The notes: generated from the letters alone by a model not told the origin. Positions 44,401 to 52,850 are shown, counted from the stretch's first letter. The stretch: 64,000 bases of DNA from Williamsia sterculiae (GCF_900156495.1 NZ_FTNT01000001.1:186001-250000), one strand, 5' to 3'. A program made the numbers and translations.

Positions 44401-45995
44401 GTGGTCTCGACGGGTTGGTCGGCCTCGCCGGTGGACTCGCAGCAGGACTCGATGCCGGCCTGGGGTTGGGAACCGGTCTCGCCGGTGGCCTGGCCGCGGA
44501 CCTCGGTGCGCTGGCCGGTGCCGGAGGTGCGCTGGCCGGGTCGCTCGGTGCCGGCCTCGGGGTCGCGTTGGCCGGTGCCACCGGCCTCGGTGCCGTCCTC
44601 GATGGCGGACTGGGACTCGACGGTGGCCTCGCCGGTGGGCTCGGCGCCGTGCTGGCCGGAGACCTCGGTGCCGCGCTCGGTGTCCAGGGTGACCTGTTGA
44701 CCACCCTCGGCGCGACCCTGGACTCCGCGGTCGGTGTGGGTGCCGGGCTGGCCGGCGGTCTCGACCTCGGGACCGTGCTGGGTGGGGTCTTCGCCGCGGG
44801 GGGCGACGTCGCGGCCGACCTGGGCGGCGCCTTCGGGGCCGTGCTGGGTACCGCACTGGGTGGCGATCTCGGTGCCGACCTCGCCGCCGGACTGGCCGGT
44901 GGCCTCGACGTCGGCGGAGCGTTGGCGGGGACGCTGGGCGGTGCCCTCGGTCTCGACGGCGAGGTCGCGGGCACGCTGGGCGCGGCCCTGCAGACAGCGA
45001 TCGGCGCGGGCGGCGGCCTGACCGGTGGACTGGAAGGCGCGCTGGCTGCGGGCGTCGGCGCGGCCGGTGAGCTCGCGGGTGGGCTGTCAGGTGATCTCGG
45101 CAGCACCCTCGCCGGTGGTCTGGGCAGCAGCCTCGGCCTGGACCTGGGCGGCGGTCTCGACCTCAGCGGTGGACTCGGCGCCGGACTGGACACCGGACTG
45201 GAGACCGGTCTCGGTGCGGTCACCGGGGTGGCCACCGGTGTGGCCGGCGACCTGCAGACCGCGGCCGGGCTGGGTCTCGACGGCGGTCTCGGTGTCGGTG
45301 CGGGCGGCGGACTGGACAGCACCGCCGGTCTGGTCGGCGGACTGGGTCTGGGGGGCGACGCAGGTCTGGGCGCGGGGATCGCGGGTGGTGTCGACCAGGT
45401 CACCGATCTGACCGGTGGACTGAACGCGGTCACCGGACTCGGCGGTGACGCCGGTGCGGGCGGTGCGCTCACCTCCGGACTGGCGGGCGGACTGGGGTCG
45501 GCCGCCGGTCTCGGTGCAGACGTGACAGGGGGCGAACACACCGGCGCCGACGTCACCGGCGGACTCGTCGGCGGCGCGACCGGTGGTCTGACCGGCGCCG
45601 TGGGCGGACTGGGACAGGCCCCGGGTGGGCTCACCAGTGGACTCACCGGTGGGCTGGCCGGAGCGGGCTCGGCAGCCGGGAATCTGGCCGGTGCGGTGCA
45701 CCCCACCCTCGACGCCGGCAGCCTCGACTCGACCACCGATGTGGCCCCGGCCGCGACCACGGGCGACGCCGCGGCGGCTCCTGCGGCCGACGCCACGAGC
45801 CTGCACACCACCGACACCTCGGCGGCTGCCGACACCGGCGATCACGGGCTGACCGACTCGATCGGTAGCGGACTGCACGACACGTTGTCCGGCACCGATC
45901 TGAACGGTGGTCTGGGTGGCCACACGAGCGGTGATGTCTCGGGCGACACCACCGAGCAGCATCACGGACTGGGAGACATCCACCTCGGCGGTTGA
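41412..45995 (+). CDS. iniB: Giant IniB-like glycine/alanine-rich repeat protein
   Basis: About 1,527 residues, roughly three times the 479 residues of M. tuberculosis IniB. The N-terminal 60-70 residues (TNAVLDFILRLLRDDKAIESYC, then LNPQQALNDAGL) are the conserved IniB head. Next come GGVNLGGL-type octapeptide repeats (to about residue 190) and over 1,000 residues made mostly of Gly, Ala, Leu, Val and Asp. These include long tandem duplications, and the tail is Thr/Ala/Asp/His-rich. There is no clear signal peptide or membrane helix. The ATG at 41412 has AGGGAG upstream. It is followed by a strong hairpin and the dynamin-like iniA and iniC. IniB function is unknown; the operon in mycobacteria responds to isoniazid and ethambutol. 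Confidence 0.85.
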   Translation: MVTNAVLDFILRLLRDDKAIESYCLNPQQALNDAGLGALTPCDVAAAAPMIAESGLVPAAAGASGIGSIINAAGVNAGGPGGVAAGGLAGVNIGGVNVGGLGGVNLGGLGGVNVGGLGGVNLGGLGGVNLGGVNLGGVDLGGIDLGGLGLGDLGSISLGGIDLGSLDFGDIGALAAGGIDLANLAFGAIDLGGLSVGDLDVVGQLAVALAASLAAGLGAGGVVAGEFGAALAGALEGVLGIAAGSVLDASVIAGLGAQIAGALGAALGVQAGVVGQLTAALNAAIGATGVLSGTLSAVLSGALSAGGVLAGTVGATLGGLLGTGVALGGVLGADLAAALSAGLSAGAAFAGVLSGALGVTAGLGAVLAGAFETAIAASGDLAAVLAGTLDAQAIAALGGEITGSLAGALSAALAAGGSIAAGIGATLGASLGGVLATTDLVALGGLASVNAVLGGTLAAALGLGGAATAALEAALGGVLGVAGGLDLGAVLAAGGDLSATLSAALSGVLAAGGTVAADLGAALGGSLGAALTGVLGVGVGGLLAGGAGLEAALSGALAGAFGLGAGLTGVLGGALGIVGDLGAAVAAVADLGASLGGALDLAGVLGADLVGALGAGVGGALGLAGGLAADLAAVAAVGGDLAATLGATLGGVLSGVVGLGTSLGGIADIGAVLAGGLGAALGVQGELIAALGAGLDAALAAGAGLGAALTGVADLVAVVGTVFGAGGEVAATLAAALGGVLGTAVSGDLVAGLIGQLAGGLDLGGALGATLGGLLGLDGGLAAELGVVLQGVVAAGGALTGQLEGLIGLAGGLGGALGLAGGLAVDLGALAGVGGDLAATLGATLGGVLSGVVGLGTSLDGVADIGAVLAGGLGAALGVQGELIAALGAGLNAALDAGAGLGAALTGVADLDAVLGTVFGAGGDVAATLAATLGGVLGAAISGDLATELIGQLAGGLDLGAALGATLGSALGLDAGLIAELSGALQGAITAGGALTGGLDGLVGLAGGLAAGLDAGLGLGTGLAGGLAADLGALAGAGGALAGSLGAGLGVALAGATGLGAVLDGGLGLDGGLAGGLGAVLAGDLGAALGVQGDLLTTLGATLDSAVGVGAGLAGGLDLGTVLGGVFAAGGDVAADLGGAFGAVLGTALGGDLGADLAAGLAGGLDVGGALAGTLGGALGLDGEVAGTLGAALQTAIGAGGGLTGGLEGALAAGVGAAGELAGGLSGDLGSTLAGGLGSSLGLDLGGGLDLSGGLGAGLDTGLETGLGAVTGVATGVAGDLQTAAGLGLDGGLGVGAGGGLDSTAGLVGGLGLGGDAGLGAGIAGGVDQVTDLTGGLNAVTGLGGDAGAGGALTSGLAGGLGSAAGLGADVTGGEHTGADVTGGLVGGATGGLTGAVGGLGQAPGGLTSGLTGGLAGAGSAAGNLAGAVHPTLDAGSLDSTTDVAPAATTGDAAAAPAADATSLHTTDTSAAADTGDHGLTDSIGSGLHDTLSGTDLNGGLGGHTSGDVSGDTTEQHHGLGDIHLGG
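41640..42000 (+). repeat. GGVNLGGL octapeptide-type repeats in IniB
   Basis: Units such as GVNVGGLG, GVNLGGLG and GVDLGGID repeat almost without interruption. The pattern recalls the glycine/asparagine repeats of mycobacterial PPE-MPTR proteins and could fold as a solenoid. Confidence 0.8.
43318..45090 (+). repeat. Three tandem copies of a roughly 196-residue unit in IniB
   Basis: Copy 1 (about 43318-43905) and copy 2 (about 43906-44493) are offset by 588 bases and share long near-identical DNA, for example GCGACATTGGGCGGGGTGCT in both. Their protein units contain GDLAATLGATLGGVLSGVVG, ADIGAVLAGGLGAALGVQGE and GTVFGAGG. Copy 3 (about 44500-45090) is recognisable (GDLGAALGVQGDLLTTLGA, GGVFAAGGDVAADLG) but diverged and has an insertion of about 12 residues. 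Confidence 0.8.
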
Positions 45996-46004
45996 TCTCC
46001 CCGA

Positions 46005-46050
46005 CCACGGTCGGCCGTTCCCCGAAGCCCCAGGGGACGGCCGACCGTGG
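46005..46050 (+). terminator. Strong hairpin between iniB and iniA
   Basis: CCACGGTCGGCCGTTCCCC (46005-46023) pairs with GGGGACGGCCGACCGTGG (46033-46050), a stem of 18 pairs with one bulged base and a 9-base loop, starting 10 bases after the iniB stop. No U-tract follows. It may terminate or slow most iniB transcripts and so lower iniA and iniC relative to iniB. Confidence 0.75.
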
Positions 46051-46211
46051 CGTGTCCACACCGTGCCTGAAATGCCCGTTCGGACCCGTCAATCCTTGCG
46101 TGCCACACCCGACGAGGCCCACGGTCGGGCACGATGATGTCGAGCGTGGTGCGGCGCCCCGTGGGATCGTCGCACCGACCACAGATCCCTCGAGGCAGGT
46201 GTTGGTTGACC

Positions 46212-48119
46212 ATGAGCACGCCCGGACCCCAGGCCACGCGGAGTCCCGCGGTCCCCACCCCGGGGTTCGCCGATCTGCTGGTCACGATGAGCGCCATCGC
46301 CGACCAGGCGGGTCGCGACGACCTGGTACGCAGGCTCGACGGTGCCACCACCCGCGTCACCGACCAGCGCCTGCGCATCGTCGTGGTCGGTCAGCTCAAG
46401 CAGGGCAAGAGCCAGTTCGTCAACTCCCTGCTGAACGCGCCGGTCTGTGCCGTCGGCGACGACGAGACCACCGCGGTGCCCACTCTCGTGCAGTACGCCG
46501 AACAGCCCGCCGCGCGGTTGGTGCTGGGCGGCGCAGGGGGTCTGCGCGACAGCGGTGACGCGTCCGCCGACACCGTGGACGTCTCGCTCGACGCGATCAC
46601 CACCATCACCCCGACCACCCCGCTGGCCGGTGGTCGGGAGGTGCAGCGCCTGGAGGTCGACCTCCCCAGCCCGCTGTTGCGCGACGGGTTGGTGCTGGTC
46701 GACACACCCGGCGTCGGCGGGCACGGTCATCCGTACGCCGCTGCCACCCTCGGGATGATCCCCGCCGCCGATGCCGTGTTCGTGGTGTCCGATGCCTCGC
46801 AGGAGTACACCGAACCGGAGATGTCGTTCATCCGGCAGGTCACCGGCCTGTGCCCCACCGTCGCCGGGTTGGTCACCAAGACCGACCTGTATCCGCATTG
46901 GCGGGCCATCGTCGAGGCCGACCGCGGGCATCTCGCCGCCGAGGGTCTCGACATCCCGCTGCTGCCCATCTCCTCGGTGCTCCGCGCGCACGCGCTGCGG
47001 CTGTCCGACGAGTCGTTGAACGCCGAGGCGGGATTCACCGAGCTCTACGAGTTCCTGCGTGACCGGGTGGTCGCCGACGCCCGTTCCGCGGCCCGCGCGG
47101 CGGCCGCGTCCGAACTGCGATCGGTGTCGGAGCATCTGGCCCTGAAACTCGGCAGCGAGCTCACCGCGTTGAAGGATCCGGAGACCGCGGCCACCGCCGT
47201 GGACGGATTGAGCCGGGCCAAGCTCGCCGCCGAGGAGATGCGGCGCAATTCCGCGCACTGGCAGCAGACCCTGGCCGACGGCATCACCGACCTCGCCGCC
47301 GACATCGACCACGACCTGCGCGACCGGTTGCGCGCGGTCACCCGCGAGGCCGAGCGGGCGATCGACGCCGGTGACCCCGGCAAGGACTGGGATCGGCTGG
47401 GGGAATGGCTGGCCGAGCAGGTGGCCGCGGTGGTCGGCGACAACTTCGTGTGGGCGCACGAGCGTGCGCTGTGGCTGGCCGAGCAGGTCGCCGAGCATTT
47501 CGCCGCCGCGGGGCACGCCCACCTGCCCGTTCTCGACAGCGTCGACACCGACGGCTTGTTCGACGCCGTCACCGAGCTGTCGGACCTGGAATCCGGTCGG
47601 ACCAGCATCGTGCAGAAGGCGCTGGTCGGGATGCGTGGGTCCTACGGCGGCGTGCTGATGTTCGGTCTCATCTCGACGATGGTGGGAATGGCGCTGATCA
47701 ATCCCGTGTCGGTGGGCGCCGGGTTGCTGCTCGGGTCCAAGGCGTACCGCGACGACCGCGAACACCGCATTCTCGAGCGTCGTCAGAAGGCCAAGATCGC
47801 GGTCCGCGCGTTCACCGACGACGTGAGCTTCCAGGTCGGCAAGGAGTCGCGGGATCGGTTGCGGATGGTGCAGCGGCAACTGCGGGACCACTTCACCGAG
47901 GTCGCCGACCAGGCCGCGCGGTCGGTCGCCGAATCGCTGCGCGCGGCGCAGTCCGCGGCGTCGCTGGAGTCCGGGGACCGCACCCGCCGGACCGCCGAGT
48001 TGGAGAACCAGTTGCACACGGTCGCCGCGCTACGTCGCGCGGTCGATCAACTGCAACCGCCCCCGCCGGAGTTGTCGGTCGACACCCCGCCCGCCGACAA
48101 GCCCGCGGGACTCGCCTGA
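46212..48119 (+). CDS. iniA: Dynamin-like GTPase IniA
   Basis: A 635-residue bacterial dynamin-like protein, close in length to the 640-residue M. tuberculosis IniA. The GTPase has the P-loop GQLKQGKSQ, switch elements DDETTAVPT and VDTPGVGG, and TKTD as the base-recognition motif. Helical bundle regions rich in Ala/Glu/Arg follow, with a hydrophobic membrane-insertion segment near residues 475-510 (GVLMFGLISTMVGMALINPV). IniA-type proteins fuse or remodel membranes and are linked to tolerance of isoniazid and ethambutol. The ATG at 46212 begins the MSTPGP sequence; its ribosome binding site is weak. It overlaps iniC by one base. Confidence 0.9.
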   Translation: MSTPGPQATRSPAVPTPGFADLLVTMSAIADQAGRDDLVRRLDGATTRVTDQRLRIVVVGQLKQGKSQFVNSLLNAPVCAVGDDETTAVPTLVQYAEQPAARLVLGGAGGLRDSGDASADTVDVSLDAITTITPTTPLAGGREVQRLEVDLPSPLLRDGLVLVDTPGVGGHGHPYAAATLGMIPAADAVFVVSDASQEYTEPEMSFIRQVTGLCPTVAGLVTKTDLYPHWRAIVEADRGHLAAEGLDIPLLPISSVLRAHALRLSDESLNAEAGFTELYEFLRDRVVADARSAARAAAASELRSVSEHLALKLGSELTALKDPETAATAVDGLSRAKLAAEEMRRNSAHWQQTLADGITDLAADIDHDLRDRLRAVTREAERAIDAGDPGKDWDRLGEWLAEQVAAVVGDNFVWAHERALWLAEQVAEHFAAAGHAHLPVLDSVDTDGLFDAVTELSDLESGRTSIVQKALVGMRGSYGGVLMFGLISTMVGMALINPVSVGAGLLLGSKAYRDDREHRILERRQKAKIAVRAFTDDVSFQVGKESRDRLRMVQRQLRDHFTEVADQAARSVAESLRAAQSAASLESGDRTRRTAELENQLHTVAALRRAVDQLQPPPPELSVDTPPADKPAGLA

Positions 48120-49579
48120 TGGCCGCTGCCGATCAGGTCCGCACCGTCATCGACGACGCCCGGCACGCGATGTCCGGCGACGTGTACGCCGGCGCCGAAC
48201 TCGACGCCTGCGCGGCCCGCCTCGACGAACCGTTGCGGGTCGCGCTGGCCGGTTCCCTCAAGGCGGGCAAGTCCACTCTGCTCAACGCGTTGGTCGGCCA
48301 GGACATCGCCCCCACCGACGCCACCGAGTGCACCCGGGTGGTCACCTGGTATCGCCGCGGGATGACCCCGTCGGTCACCGCGTATTACGACGACGACCGG
48401 CAGATGTCGATCCCGGTCACCCGGCACGAGGGTCGACTCGGGTTCGACTTCGGCACCCTCACCGCCGACCGGGTGCAGTGGCTCGACGTCGAATGGCCCG
48501 CCCGTGCGCTGGCCTCGACCACCCTCGTCGACACCCCCGGTACCGCGTCGTTGTCGCGGGAGCTGTCGGCGTCCACCGTCGACATGCTCGCCCCGGCCGA
48601 CGGTGAGTCGGGTGCCGACGCGGTGGTCTACCTGCTGCGCACGTTGAGCGCCGCCGACACGTCGATGCTGGAACGGATCGGCGCCGCGATCGGCGGCGGG
48701 TCCGGACCGCTCGGGGTGGTCGGGGTGGTGTCGCGCGCCGACGAACTCGGCGCCGGGCGGATGGACGCGATGATCTCGGCGGAGGAGATCGCCGGGCGGT
48801 TCGCCGGTGAGCTGGAACGCACCGGTCTGTGCCAAGCGGTCGTCCCGGTGGCCGGGTTGCTGGCGTTGGCCGCGCGAACTCTGCGTGAGGTGGAGTTCCG
48901 GGCGCTCGCCCAGCTGGCCGCGGTACCGACCACCGATCTCGACCTCGCGTTGCTGTCGGTCGACCGGTTCGCCCGGCCCGACACCGCACTGCCCGTCGAA
49001 CCGGCGCTGCGGGCGACCTTGGCCGAGCGGTTCGGTGTCTTCGGCATCCGGATGGCGGTGACGCTCATCCGGCTGGGTACCGACACCTCCGCGGCATTGG
49101 CATCCGAACTGCTCGCGCGGAGCGGTCTCGACGACCTGCGGTCCATCATCGACATCCAGTTCGCGCAGCGGGCCGAGGCCCTCAAGGCCCATTCGGCTCT
49201 GGTGGCGGTGGAACGGATCCTGGCCCAGAACCCGTCGGCGTCGGCCGGTGCGCTCGGCGACCGGGTCCGTGCGCTGCTCGCCGACATCCACGGGTTCCGC
49301 GAGCTGCGGCTACTGGGTCGGCTGCGCACCGGGACGGTCCCGTTGCCGCGCGAGCAGATCCGTGACCTCACCCGACTGGTCGGCGGACACGGTATCGACC
49401 CCGCCTCGCGACTGGGCGTGGCTCCGGACGACGGCGCGGACCGGATGCGGGCGGTCGCCCTCGACGAGGTGCGCACCTGGCGGTCGCGGGCCGGACACCC
49501 GTTGCTGCCCGCGGACGCGGCGACGGCATGCCTGCTCGCCGCCCGAAGCGCTGAAGGGGTGCTCGCGCAACTGGGTTGA
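48119..49579 (+). CDS. iniC: Dynamin-like GTPase IniC
   Basis: A 486-residue dynamin-family GTPase, shorter than IniA, as in M. tuberculosis. Motifs are the P-loop AGSLKAGKSTLL, the switch-1 TDATECTRVVTWY, LVDTPGTASLS, and SRADELGAGRM at the guanine-recognition position. The C-terminal half is helical (ARSGLDDLRSIIDIQFAQRAEALKA) without a clear membrane-insertion segment. It starts at the ATG in TGATG, one base shared with the iniA stop, so the pair is translationally coupled and may form a hetero-oligomer. Confidence 0.9.
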   Translation: MAAADQVRTVIDDARHAMSGDVYAGAELDACAARLDEPLRVALAGSLKAGKSTLLNALVGQDIAPTDATECTRVVTWYRRGMTPSVTAYYDDDRQMSIPVTRHEGRLGFDFGTLTADRVQWLDVEWPARALASTTLVDTPGTASLSRELSASTVDMLAPADGESGADAVVYLLRTLSAADTSMLERIGAAIGGGSGPLGVVGVVSRADELGAGRMDAMISAEEIAGRFAGELERTGLCQAVVPVAGLLALAARTLREVEFRALAQLAAVPTTDLDLALLSVDRFARPDTALPVEPALRATLAERFGVFGIRMAVTLIRLGTDTSAALASELLARSGLDDLRSIIDIQFAQRAEALKAHSALVAVERILAQNPSASAGALGDRVRALLADIHGFRELRLLGRLRTGTVPLPREQIRDLTRLVGGHGIDPASRLGVAPDDGADRMRAVALDEVRTWRSRAGHPLLPADAATACLLAARSAEGVLAQLG

Positions 49580-49605
49580 GTCCGGGTCGCCTCCGGTCGT
49601 CGGGG

Positions 49606-50151
49606 TCAGTCCGTCCACCGTCGGGTCGTCGGCAGGAACGCGCATCCGGTGCCGGCCACCGCGATCACCGCCGCCACCGTCGCACCCCAGGTGACCACCG
49701 GGCTCGCGTCGTCGGCGGAACTCATCATCACCGCCATCACGGCCGCCAGGACCACCGCGAGCAGCGTCGCCCACACCAGGGTGGGACGGGTTCTGGTCGA
49801 CGGGGTCGCGCGATGCACCAGATAGGCGCCGACCACCCCCAGCACCACGATCAGCAGGACACCACCGCCGCACTCCGCGAACGCGATGTCCACCGCCTTG
49901 CCCAACGTCGTGGATGAGCGGGTCGGGTTGTCCGAGCGGAGTCCGGCGACCAGGTCGTCACGCAGATGACGCCGGGCCAGGGCCACCGTGGCCGCGGTGC
50001 CCAGCAGCACGATCACCGCGATCGCCCACACCGTCACCGTCACCGTCACCGTCACCGGTCGGGTCGTCGGGCGTTCGACCACCGGTCGCAAGGGGGTCAC
50101 CCGGACCTCGGGTCGTGGCGGCGGCCGGCGCTGCCGGTCGGATCCGGTCAT
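49606..50151 (-). CDS. Four-helix membrane protein, unknown function
   Basis: A 181-residue protein with a basic, proline-rich cytoplasmic N-terminus and four hydrophobic segments (residues about 35-57, 93-115, 123-145 and 148-172). The first helix begins with VTVTVTVTV, encoded by a CACCGT hexamer repeat. I do not recognise a family. It is convergent with iniC and lies next to a second Hsp70-like gene. Confidence 0.6.
   Translation of the reverse strand: MTGSDRQRRPPPRPEVRVTPLRPVVERPTTRPVTVTVTVTVWAIAVIVLLGTAATVALARRHLRDDLVAGLRSDNPTRSSTTLGKAVDIAFAECGGGVLLIVVLGVVGAYLVHRATPSTRTRPTLVWATLLAVVLAAVMAVMMSSADDASPVVTWGATVAAVIAVAGTGCAFLPTTRRWTD
50029..50056. repeat. CACCGT hexanucleotide repeat
   Basis: Four perfect CACCGT units followed by a partial fifth, inside the first membrane helix of the small membrane protein. 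Changes in copy number would add or remove a Val-Thr pair without a frameshift. Confidence 0.85.
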
Positions 50152-50392
50152 GCGCTGATGGTACGTTCACCGCCGCTGCGACCGGGGGTGATCGTTCATC
50201 GATGTCGCCGTTGTGCTGCGGTAACGCCCGGCGAGCGAGCACGCGACACACGGGGTGGGCGGTGGCGGGTGCGTACATCCACCTCGAGACCGATGCGGTC
50301 GGCGCCGATGTGGGCGACAATCGCGGTCGGTGGCGCGTTGGATGGGTCGCGACCGGCGAGGCGTGCCCGATGAGCGTGAAGCGAGGTGAACC

Positions 50393-51532
50393 GTGGGAGA
50401 GGTGCTGGGGATCTCGGTTGCGGGGGACTGCATCGCCTCGGTGGTCACCGCGGCCGACTCGGACACCGGCGTGCTCGCGCGCAATGTGGTGACCCTCGAC
50501 CCGCCGGGCCCGGACGAGTCTCCCGCGCCCGCGGTGTTCGCCGCGATCGTCGACCTCGTGGAGACCTCACCGATACCCGTCGACACCGTCGGGATCGCTG
50601 TCTGCGACCACGAGGTACTCGTCGGTCTGCGGTCCGCCTTCGCCGACGCCGAGGAGCGATCGTGGACCGACACGGTCACCGTGGTCGACGCCCCCACCGC
50701 CTACGCCCGGTATGCGGCCGCAACCTCGCCCTACCGCGGCGCGGTCGTCGTCGCCGAACTCGACGACTTCTCCGCCCCGTACCCCGAGTTGTCGGTGGCG
50801 TCCGTGGACACGGAGACCGGGGCGGTCCTCTCGGCCGCCCGGATCGCCGCCGACGCGCGACCGCCGGTCGTCGACGATGCCGGTGCGGCGGTGTTGGCCA
50901 CCACGGTCACGGCGATGCCGTCGGGGCCCGGTGAACTGGCCGGAGCACTGTTGATCGGTTCCGGCGCCGATCACGCCGCCGTCGAATCGCTGCGCATCCG
51001 ACTCGGTGCACCCGTCGATGTACCCGCCGAACCGACCTACGCTGCCGCACACGGCGCCGCGCTCATCGCCGAGATGTCGGTGCCGAGATCGCGGTCGTCG
51101 AGTGCCGGCCGCTGGCTGGCGCTCAGTGCCGCCGCGGCGGCAGCGCTCGTGCTGGCCGTGGGGTTGGTGGTCGCCATCGCCACCACCCGCGACAAGGACA
51201 CCCCGGTGAACGAGACCGGTGCGCAGGTCTCCACATCGTCGACCCCTGCCGCACCGCACACCCACGTGGCGGAGACGACGGTCGTGCGCGTACCCGCCCG
51301 GGCACCCGCGTTCCCGGACGACCGCACCGCCCGTGACACGACCCGGGTCCCGACCACCGCACAGTCGACACCCACCACCGTGACCGCCCCGCCGCCGACG
51401 ACGACAACGGCCACACCCACCACGATCGAGACCACCCCAAGCACCTCCGAGACGTCGGAACCCCCGACCTCGACGACCACGTCGACGAGCGACCCGGCGA
51501 CGTCACCGTCGGTGTCCACGTCCTCCGGCTAA
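50393..51532 (+). CDS. Second Hsp70-like membrane protein with Thr/Pro-rich tail
   Basis: A 379-residue protein. The N-terminal 225 residues resemble the N-terminal lobe of an Hsp70/actin-like fold (GEVLGISVAGDCIASVV, TVVDAPTAYARYAAA, GALLIGSGADHAAVESL, AAHGAALIAEM), similar to actinobacterial DUF7159 proteins. The ATP-binding motifs are degenerate and part of the ATPase is missing. One membrane helix (residues about 240-262) is followed by about 110 residues very rich in Thr, Pro and Ser, probably exported and possibly O-mannosylated. The GTG start has GAGG upstream. The layout of ATPase-like head, single helix and low-complexity tail matches the protein encoded at 39298-41055. Confidence 0.7.
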   Translation: MGEVLGISVAGDCIASVVTAADSDTGVLARNVVTLDPPGPDESPAPAVFAAIVDLVETSPIPVDTVGIAVCDHEVLVGLRSAFADAEERSWTDTVTVVDAPTAYARYAAATSPYRGAVVVAELDDFSAPYPELSVASVDTETGAVLSAARIAADARPPVVDDAGAAVLATTVTAMPSGPGELAGALLIGSGADHAAVESLRIRLGAPVDVPAEPTYAAAHGAALIAEMSVPRSRSSSAGRWLALSAAAAAALVLAVGLVVAIATTRDKDTPVNETGAQVSTSSTPAAPHTHVAETTVVRVPARAPAFPDDRTARDTTRVPTTAQSTPTTVTAPPPTTTTATPTTIETTPSTSETSEPPTSTTTSTSDPATSPSVSTSSG

Positions 51533-51575
51533 CCCCCGAGCGTGCCGGTATCCGCGTCGAGTGGGCCGATACCCC

Positions 51576-52724
51576 TCAGACCGGGTCGTGCCGTATCAGG
51601 TCCTCGGGGACACCGGCCCGCAGCAGCCGCTCGCGGGTCACGTCGATCATCTCCGGTGGGCCGGCCACCAACACCTGATGACCCGACCAGTCGCCCGCGG
51701 CCAGCGCCGCACCGACCACGGTGCCGTTGACCACATCCACCCCCAGGGCGGCCGGGTCGTTGGAGGTGCGCAGCCACCACGGGTCCTCGTCGGACTCCAC
51801 CACCCCGACGACCCGCAGCCACGGATTGGTCGCCGTCAACTGTCGCAGCATCGGCAGCTCGTACAACTCGCCCGGCGATCGTGCGCCGTAGAACACGTGT
51901 GTCGACGGTGCATCCGCTCGACGCGCCATCTGCAGCAGCAGTGCCCGCAGCGGCGCCAGGCCGGTCCCTCCGGCCAGCATGAGCACCGGTCGGTCCGTGT
52001 CGACGTGCAGGGTCCCGTGACTCTGCGCCAGTGCCCACACATCCCCGACCGCCGTCTCGGTGACCATCGACTGCGACACCGTGCCCCGCGGCACCGACCG
52101 GACATGGAATTCGAGCTGTCCGTCGGGGTTCGGTGGCAGTGCGGGTGACAGATCGCGCCACAACCTCGGCCACTGCGGGATCTGTACCTCCAGGTACTGG
52201 CCTGCTCGATACCGCAGCGGCTGGTCGGCCAGCAGCCGGATGACCGCGATGTCGCGGGAGATACGGAACTTCTCCACCACCCGTGCCTGCCACATCGGGG
52301 GGTCGGTCGTCGACTGTGCCGCCCCGCGCATGACACCGGTGGTCAGCATCATCGCCTGAGTGGTGACCGCGGAGTACTCGTCGTCCCATTCCCGGCCCAT
52401 GGTCGCGGCGAACTGGCGCATCAGCGCCTCGAAGAACCAGCCGTAGTGTCGTTCCTCGACGCCGTACTTCCGGTGGTCCCGGCCCAGTTGGGCCAACACC
52501 TGCACCAGCTGTTCATGGGTGGCGGCGTCGGGGACGGTGGCGAGTACATGGTCGAGCACGCTGAGCAGGGCCGCCTTCTGGGTGGTCAGTTCCGCGGGGA
52601 ACAGGTCGCGCAGCTCCGGGTGCGCACCGAAGAGCCGGGCGTAGAACTCGGTGGTGAAGCGATCCGTGTCGCCGTTCATCGCGTCGCGAACGTCCAGCAA
52701 CGGGTGCCGCGTATGGGTGCCCAC
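51576..52724 (-). CDS. Type II flavohemoglobin (globin-FAD/NAD reductase fusion)
   Basis: About 382 residues from the GTG at 52724, preceded by GGGGAGG. An N-terminal globin domain (residues about 10-145) carries FYARLFGAHPELRDLFP and the probable heme-proximal His in GRDHRKYGVEERHYGWFFEAL. The reductase half has a flavin-binding barrel (YRAGQYLEVQIP, WRDLSPALPP) and the NAD-binding LAGGTGLAPLRALL. Classical flavohemoglobins oxidise nitric oxide to nitrate; the mycobacterial type II group (Rv0385-like) has instead been linked to D-lactate oxidation and lacks typical nitric oxide activity. The altered FAD motif, with RDLS in place of RxYS, fits type II. It is divergent from the amidohydrolase gene. 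Confidence 0.83.
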   Translation of the reverse strand: MGTHTRHPLLDVRDAMNGDTDRFTTEFYARLFGAHPELRDLFPAELTTQKAALLSVLDHVLATVPDAATHEQLVQVLAQLGRDHRKYGVEERHYGWFFEALMRQFAATMGREWDDEYSAVTTQAMMLTTGVMRGAAQSTTDPPMWQARVVEKFRISRDIAVIRLLADQPLRYRAGQYLEVQIPQWPRLWRDLSPALPPNPDGQLEFHVRSVPRGTVSQSMVTETAVGDVWALAQSHGTLHVDTDRPVLMLAGGTGLAPLRALLLQMARRADAPSTHVFYGARSPGELYELPMLRQLTATNPWLRVVGVVESDEDPWWLRTSNDPAALGVDVVNGTVVGAALAAGDWSGHQVLVAGPPEMIDVTRERLLRAGVPEDLIRHDPV

Positions 52725-52850
52725 GCCCGACCTCCCCTCTTCCGCCGCTTCCGGTGGCCACGACCCCGACCACCGTGACCCAGCCGAGCGTAGTGGCGAC
52801 GGCGCACCCGCGGAGCCACCGGTGACACCGTCGGGTTCTAGAGTCGGTGC

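Noticed and set aside
43814-45835. Long minus-strand open frame opposite iniB
   Set aside because: The product is Pro/Ala/Ser/Arg low complexity mirroring the repeats, without a start or family match. The plus frame has the conserved IniB head and a ribosome binding site.
47405-48118. Upstream extension of the iniC frame inside iniA
   Set aside because: The extra 238 residues are an out-of-frame reading of iniA. The TGATG junction at 48117-48121 gives the natural start.
51544-51575. Weak stem (GGTATC/GATACC) between two convergent genes as a terminator
   Set aside because: Only about six pairs with a long loop and no U-tract, too weak to annotate.
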